Source of the DNA: Chloroflexota bacterium
Lineage (GTDB): Bacteria; Chloroflexota; Anaerolineae; Anaerolineales; Villigracilaceae
Length of the DNA stretch: 10,000 nt
Direction: 5' to 3'
Assembly (NCBI GenBank): GCA_020217065.1
Contig: JAIWOB010000006.1
Coordinates: 1 to 10,000, forward strand
Shown: positions 6,891 to 10,000 of the stretch, piece by piece
How positions within the stretch are numbered: position 1 is the first letter of the stretch
Layout: the number at the start of each line of letters is the position of its first letter
Notes under the pieces: generated by a model
The model's input: the letters and a program-made list of their open reading frames with translations, nothing else
Databases searched by the model: none
What the model was told of the DNA's origin: nothing
Made by a program: the position numbers and the translations under genes

Positions 6891-8503
6891 ACAAACGCCC
6901 GTCGCTTTTCCTGTTCGCGGCATGGACGCTGTCGGTCCCCGCTGCGTTTTTGACGGCTGGTTTTTTAGACCAATTCCATCCTCCAGCCGCCGTCGTCCTT
7001 CCGTCCGCCGCAATTCACTGCCTGATAGGCGCGTCCATTTATTTTCTGCTCGAAAAAGCGGACTCGCTGCGCGTTTCCCGCCCCTTGGACCTGCCGCTCG
7101 CCGCCGCCGCCTTTCTCATCGCCGCCGGTTTTGGGATAGGCTTATTTGCGACGGCGAATCAGTTTCCAAGTCTCTTTCAGGCTGAATACTTTCTTCCCCG
7201 CCCTGAAACGGGGCTTGCGCTCTTCTTCGGCGTTCTATTGACCTTGCCCCTCCTCGCCTGGGCGCGAACTTCGCCGCTGATTCGAACATTCATGGAAAAG
7301 AATGCGGCGGGAATCCTGCTTGCCAGCCTCTTTTTTACGATTTACTTGATTCCCGCTCTGATTTTCAACCAACCCGTCTTCGACGTGGACGATATTTTCT
7401 TCGACTCGGACGGCTTGCTTTGGCGGACGCGCTTCGCTACAGCCGAATACCGCGACTATTACTGGCGCGCCGTGCATCCCTTCGTCCTGTTGATTATCCG
7501 TCCGCTGGTTTTGCTGGCGTCCCTGCCCCTCAACGGAGACCGACTCCATGCCGCGTTCCTGCTGACCGCCTTGAGCGGCGCATTCTGCGTTTTTCTCGCT
7601 TGGGATTTTACAAAACGCGCATCCGGCGAGGCTATCCACGCCTTATTGACGGCGTCTCTGCTGGGGACATCCGCCGCGCACCTCATCTTTGGCTCTCTGG
7701 TCGAGACTTATATCTTTCTCGCGTCGGTTATCCTGGTTTTCTTTGTCCTTCTTCTCCGCAACGCGCCCCTTTTTTCGCTGGTCTTGACGGGGCTGCTTTC
7801 TTTTGGAATCACCATTTCTAATTTCGCGCAAACGGTCATTGCTCTTGCGTTGGTCAGGCGCAGCGCTTTCGCCCAGTGGCTAAAATACGGGCTACTGGTC
7901 GCCGCCCTGGTTTTTCCGCTGGCTTTGCTCAATAATCTCATCTACCCCAATTCGCAGCCCTACTTCTTTTTCCCCTCCAGTTTGACGGTGGAAGCCGGAA
8001 ACACGTTTTCCCCCAGCGCGGCGCGCGCGATGGCGGTTTTGCGGGTAATGTTCCTGCACAGCGTCGTGGCGCCGGACCCGTTGATTTTGGAAGAGGAAAT
8101 CCCCTTCTTCAAGGTTTGGATGTTTAAAGCCGAACCGCTGAAGGTCAGCGAGTACGAGACGGGACTTGGAACGCTGACGGCGTTTGCCTGGACGGGTTTC
8201 ATCGTTTACGGCGTTTTTCTGTTCCTCAAAGGGCTGGGAAAACGGGATAATCGTTTCGGCTTCGCTTTTCTACTGATTCTGTTTTTCAACTTTGCGCTTC
8301 ACCTGCGTTACGGCAAGGACCTTTTTCTTTACTCCGCCAACTGGACTTACGCCCTCGCGCTTTTCCTCAGCCTGGCGTGGAGAGAGGTTGCGGAGAAGCG
8401 CGGCTTTCAAATTCTTCTCCTGCTCTTTCTCGCTTTGCTGGCGGCGAATAATATCCGTTTGATAAATGTCATGCTTGTCGTTTCCGCCTGGGTAATTCAA
8501 TAA
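6887..8503 (+). CDS. Multi-pass membrane protein, GT-C glycosyltransferase-like (paralogue 2)
   Basis: This 538-residue membrane protein is a diverged paralogue of the upstream gene. The shared core begins with FDVDDIFFDSDG (165-176), then R194/H197 in RAVHPF, SGAFCVFLAWDF (230-241), ASLLGTSAAH (256-265), ETYIF (273-277), SFGITISNFAQ (305-315), VVAPDP (393-398) and FNFALHLRYG...FLYS (467-483). The N-terminal part is about 60 residues longer than in the first copy, probably adding two membrane helices (helices near 7-28, 36-55, 68-88, 109-126, 141-160). Like the first copy it fits the GT-C layout, with an acidic extracytoplasmic loop that could bind metal or a lipid-linked sugar; this is inferred from architecture. 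AGGAGG lies right against the ATG, within the previous gene's end, and the ATGA overlap indicates co-translation. The retained motifs suggest both copies are functional, perhaps with different acceptors. Confidence 0.75.
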   Translation: MNKRPSLFLFAAWTLSVPAAFLTAGFLDQFHPPAAVVLPSAAIHCLIGASIYFLLEKADSLRVSRPLDLPLAAAAFLIAAGFGIGLFATANQFPSLFQAEYFLPRPETGLALFFGVLLTLPLLAWARTSPLIRTFMEKNAAGILLASLFFTIYLIPALIFNQPVFDVDDIFFDSDGLLWRTRFATAEYRDYYWRAVHPFVLLIIRPLVLLASLPLNGDRLHAAFLLTALSGAFCVFLAWDFTKRASGEAIHALLTASLLGTSAAHLIFGSLVETYIFLASVILVFFVLLLRNAPLFSLVLTGLLSFGITISNFAQTVIALALVRRSAFAQWLKYGLLVAALVFPLALLNNLIYPNSQPYFFFPSSLTVEAGNTFSPSAARAMAVLRVMFLHSVVAPDPLILEEEIPFFKVWMFKAEPLKVSEYETGLGTLTAFAWTGFIVYGVFLFLKGLGKRDNRFGFAFLLILFFNFALHLRYGKDLFLYSANWTYALALFLSLAWREVAEKRGFQILLLLFLALLAANNIRLINVMLVVSAWVIQ

Positions 8504-8547
8504 CCCGCCGCGCAAAAGTCCTCCTATAAAGCAGCCCCCGCATAGGT

Positions 8548-8553
8548 TACAAT
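8548..8553 (+). promoter_or_regulatory. Candidate -10 element for the solute-binding protein gene
   Basis: TACAAT, a 5/6 match to the -10 consensus, lies in the 125-nt gap after the membrane-protein operon. The matching -35 position holds only a poor TATAAA (8525-8530). Transcription would start near 8560, which leaves the in-frame ATG at 8557 outside the message and favours the ATG at 8629. Confidence 0.4.
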
Positions 8554-8617
8554 ACTATGAAATTCCGCCCCAGACGAAGCGGAGAAGTTTCCCCATCCAT
8601 GTCAAAATCATCCATAC

Positions 8618-8623
8618 AAGAGG
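8618..8623 (+). promoter_or_regulatory. Ribosome binding site that sets the start of the solute-binding protein
   Basis: AAGAGG sits 5 nt before the ATG at 8629. The in-frame ATGs at 8557 and 8599 have no comparable site. Confidence 0.55.
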
Positions 8624-8628
8624 CGCGT

Positions 8629-9888
8629 ATGTTGCACCGAACAGGCAGATTTAAAACCCTACTAATCGTTTTTCTGGTCGTCCTTTTACTGGCAGGTTGT
8701 TCTCCCCGCCGCGCGCAGGTCGACTTCGTCTTCATGCGCACCAGCGACTTTACAGAGCCGTACTGGCAGGGCGTTATCCGCGATTTTGAAACGCAAAACC
8801 CGGATATCCAGGTTAATCTTTACGTCTTCACCTGGGACGAGGGACGTCAAAAGATTGCCGATTTGGTAGCGCAGGGCAAACCGCCCGCTCTCGCGCGGGT
8901 GGCAACGCGCTGGATTCCCGAATACGTCGCGGCGGGGCTCTTGGAGCCGGTGGACGAATACATGACGCCGGAATTCCGCTCTCAATTTATTCCCTTGTTA
9001 ATCAACGAGGGTTCTCAATACGAAGGCAGAACTTTCGGTTTGCCAATTACCGTTTCATCCCGCGCTCTTTATTACAATAAAGCGCTCTTTCGGCAGGCTG
9101 GTTTAAGCGAACCGCCGCTGAACTGGATTCAATTGAAGGAAGCCGCAAAAGCCATCCGCGCCCTGGGGAACGACGTCTACGGGTTCGGCGTGCAAGGCAA
9201 GGAAGCCGAAACTTCGACCTATTTTTATTACTTCCTATGGGGCAACGGCGGCGACATCCTCACTCAAGACGGAACGCGTCCCATGTTCAACGCGCCCGCA
9301 GGGCAGGAGGCGGCGCAATTCCTGAAACAAATGATTGACGAAGGCTTAACCCAGCCTCATCCCGAACAGAGCGTCCGCAAAGACTTGGAAACGGCTTTTG
9401 TCGAAGGAAGGCTGGGAATGGTCATCACCGGTCCCTGGCTGGCGCGCCGGCTTGCCGCCGAAGCGCCCAGCCTCGAATATGGACTCTCGACCGTTCCTTA
9501 TCAAAAAACGCCCGTCACCCTCGCGGCGCAAGACACTCTGATTCTTTTCAAGCAAGCGGCGAACAAGGAAGCCGCCTGGAAATTCGTTGAATTTCTATAC
9601 GCCGACCAATACCGTCTCGAATACGCCGTCACCGAAGGCGTTTTGCCGGAAAAAATATCGGTTGCGGAAAACAGCCGCATTGCGGAAGACCCTGTTTTTC
9701 ATTTTTTCATGGAGAAATTGCCCACCGGCAAGTTTGAACCGCTTAACGTTAAGAGCGCCGACATCTCCAACGTGGTGGCTGAGTCGCTGCAAGCCGCCTA
9801 TCGGGGGGAACTCTCCACCGAAGACGCGCTCAACGCCGCCGCCGCCAAAGTCCTCCAAATGCTGTCCTATTCCGCCACCTCCTGGTAA
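8629..9888 (+). CDS. ABC transporter extracellular solute-binding lipoprotein, family 1 (sugar type)
   Basis: The mature protein should be a lipid-anchored, periplasmic or surface receptor that captures a solute, probably an oligosaccharide, for an ABC importer. From the ATG at 8629 it has 419 residues, usual for the family. A lipoprotein signal peptide is clear: basic RTGRFK, a hydrophobic run at 10-21, and the lipobox LAGC with Cys24 as the lipidated residue. Family 1 features follow: FETQNPDIQVNLYVF (53-67), RWIPEYVAAGLLEPVDEYM (94-112), the hinge-region SSRALYYNKALFRQAGL (143-159), YGFGVQG (184-190), GRLGMVITGPW (260-270) and an AAWKFVEFL helix (315-323). The frame is open from an ATG at 8557, but that would place 24 extra polar residues before the signal peptide and leave no ribosome site. 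No permease or ATPase gene is adjacent, so the partner importer is unknown. Confidence 0.9.
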   Translation: MLHRTGRFKTLLIVFLVVLLLAGCSPRRAQVDFVFMRTSDFTEPYWQGVIRDFETQNPDIQVNLYVFTWDEGRQKIADLVAQGKPPALARVATRWIPEYVAAGLLEPVDEYMTPEFRSQFIPLLINEGSQYEGRTFGLPITVSSRALYYNKALFRQAGLSEPPLNWIQLKEAAKAIRALGNDVYGFGVQGKEAETSTYFYYFLWGNGGDILTQDGTRPMFNAPAGQEAAQFLKQMIDEGLTQPHPEQSVRKDLETAFVEGRLGMVITGPWLARRLAAEAPSLEYGLSTVPYQKTPVTLAAQDTLILFKQAANKEAAWKFVEFLYADQYRLEYAVTEGVLPEKISVAENSRIAEDPVFHFFMEKLPTGKFEPLNVKSADISNVVAESLQAAYRGELSTEDALNAAAAKVLQMLSYSATSW

Positions 9889-9889
9889 T

Positions 9890-10000
9890 ATGCGGCGCGC
9901 ATCAAATTTCGACCTTGAACAATGGCGGCGGGTTTCGCGGGAGCATTTTTCCCGAATTACCCCTCGTTACGACGAAGGCAGAAAATTCGAGGGAGAACAG
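9890..10000 (+). CDS. Probable SAM-dependent methyltransferase, 3' partial (N-terminus only)
   Basis: An ATG one nucleotide after the solute-binding protein stop opens a frame that runs to the window edge (37 codons). The stretch HFSRITPRYDEGRKFEGEQ resembles the start of class I SAM methyltransferases of the UbiE/MenG-like type, where a similar F..I..RYD segment precedes the SAM-binding core. The glycine-rich SAM motif itself would lie beyond the edge, so the call rests on this N-terminal resemblance alone. No ribosome site is evident; close spacing suggests translation coupled to the upstream gene. Confidence 0.55.
   Translation, partial: MRRASNFDLEQWRRVSREHFSRITPRYDEGRKFEGEQ

Noticed and set aside
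8557..8628. Longer solute-binding protein start at ATG 8557.
   Set aside because: It would put 24 polar residues before a classic lipoprotein signal peptide, lacks a ribosome site, and sits just after the candidate -10 element.

Overview
The window is a tightly packed, single-strand (+) stretch of a bacterial genome with medium-high GC. It holds seven complete genes and two partial ones at the edges. No rRNA, tRNA, mobile element or CRISPR array is visible. The gene mix suggests an environmental Chloroflexota bacterium, perhaps Anaerolineae: a receiver domain fused to a CpaE/TadZ-type ATPase, a GAF histidine kinase, a one-pass FHA protein, an AI-2E permease, GT-C-like membrane proteins and a lipoprotein solute-binding protein. 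That assignment is an inference from gene content and style, not from any marker gene.

Region 1 (1-3044) is a translationally coupled signalling block. It contains the end of a receiver/CpaE-like protein, a sirtuin NAD-dependent deacetylase (4-nt overlap) and a soluble GAF histidine kinase (8-nt overlap). The kinase could phosphorylate the receiver, and the sirtuin sits between them. Region 2 (3045-3740) is a monocistronic unit: a plausible sigma70-type promoter, an FHA-domain membrane protein and a strong intrinsic terminator.

Region 3 (3741-8503) looks like one operon. An AI-2E family permease overlaps a very acidic 98-residue protein of unknown function. Two tandem, diverged paralogous multi-pass membrane proteins follow. 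They share an Asp-rich extracytoplasmic loop and several conserved motifs, and resemble GT-C glycosyltransferases.

Region 4 (8504-10000) has a short intergenic segment with a candidate promoter, then a lipoprotein sugar-type ABC solute-binding protein. One nucleotide after its stop begins what looks like the N-terminus of a SAM-dependent methyltransferase, cut off by the window. No ABC permease genes are seen beside the binding protein.

The features that look least standard are the sirtuin inside a two-component operon, the acidic small protein, and the paralogous membrane pair. No wholly new defence or mobile system is evident.
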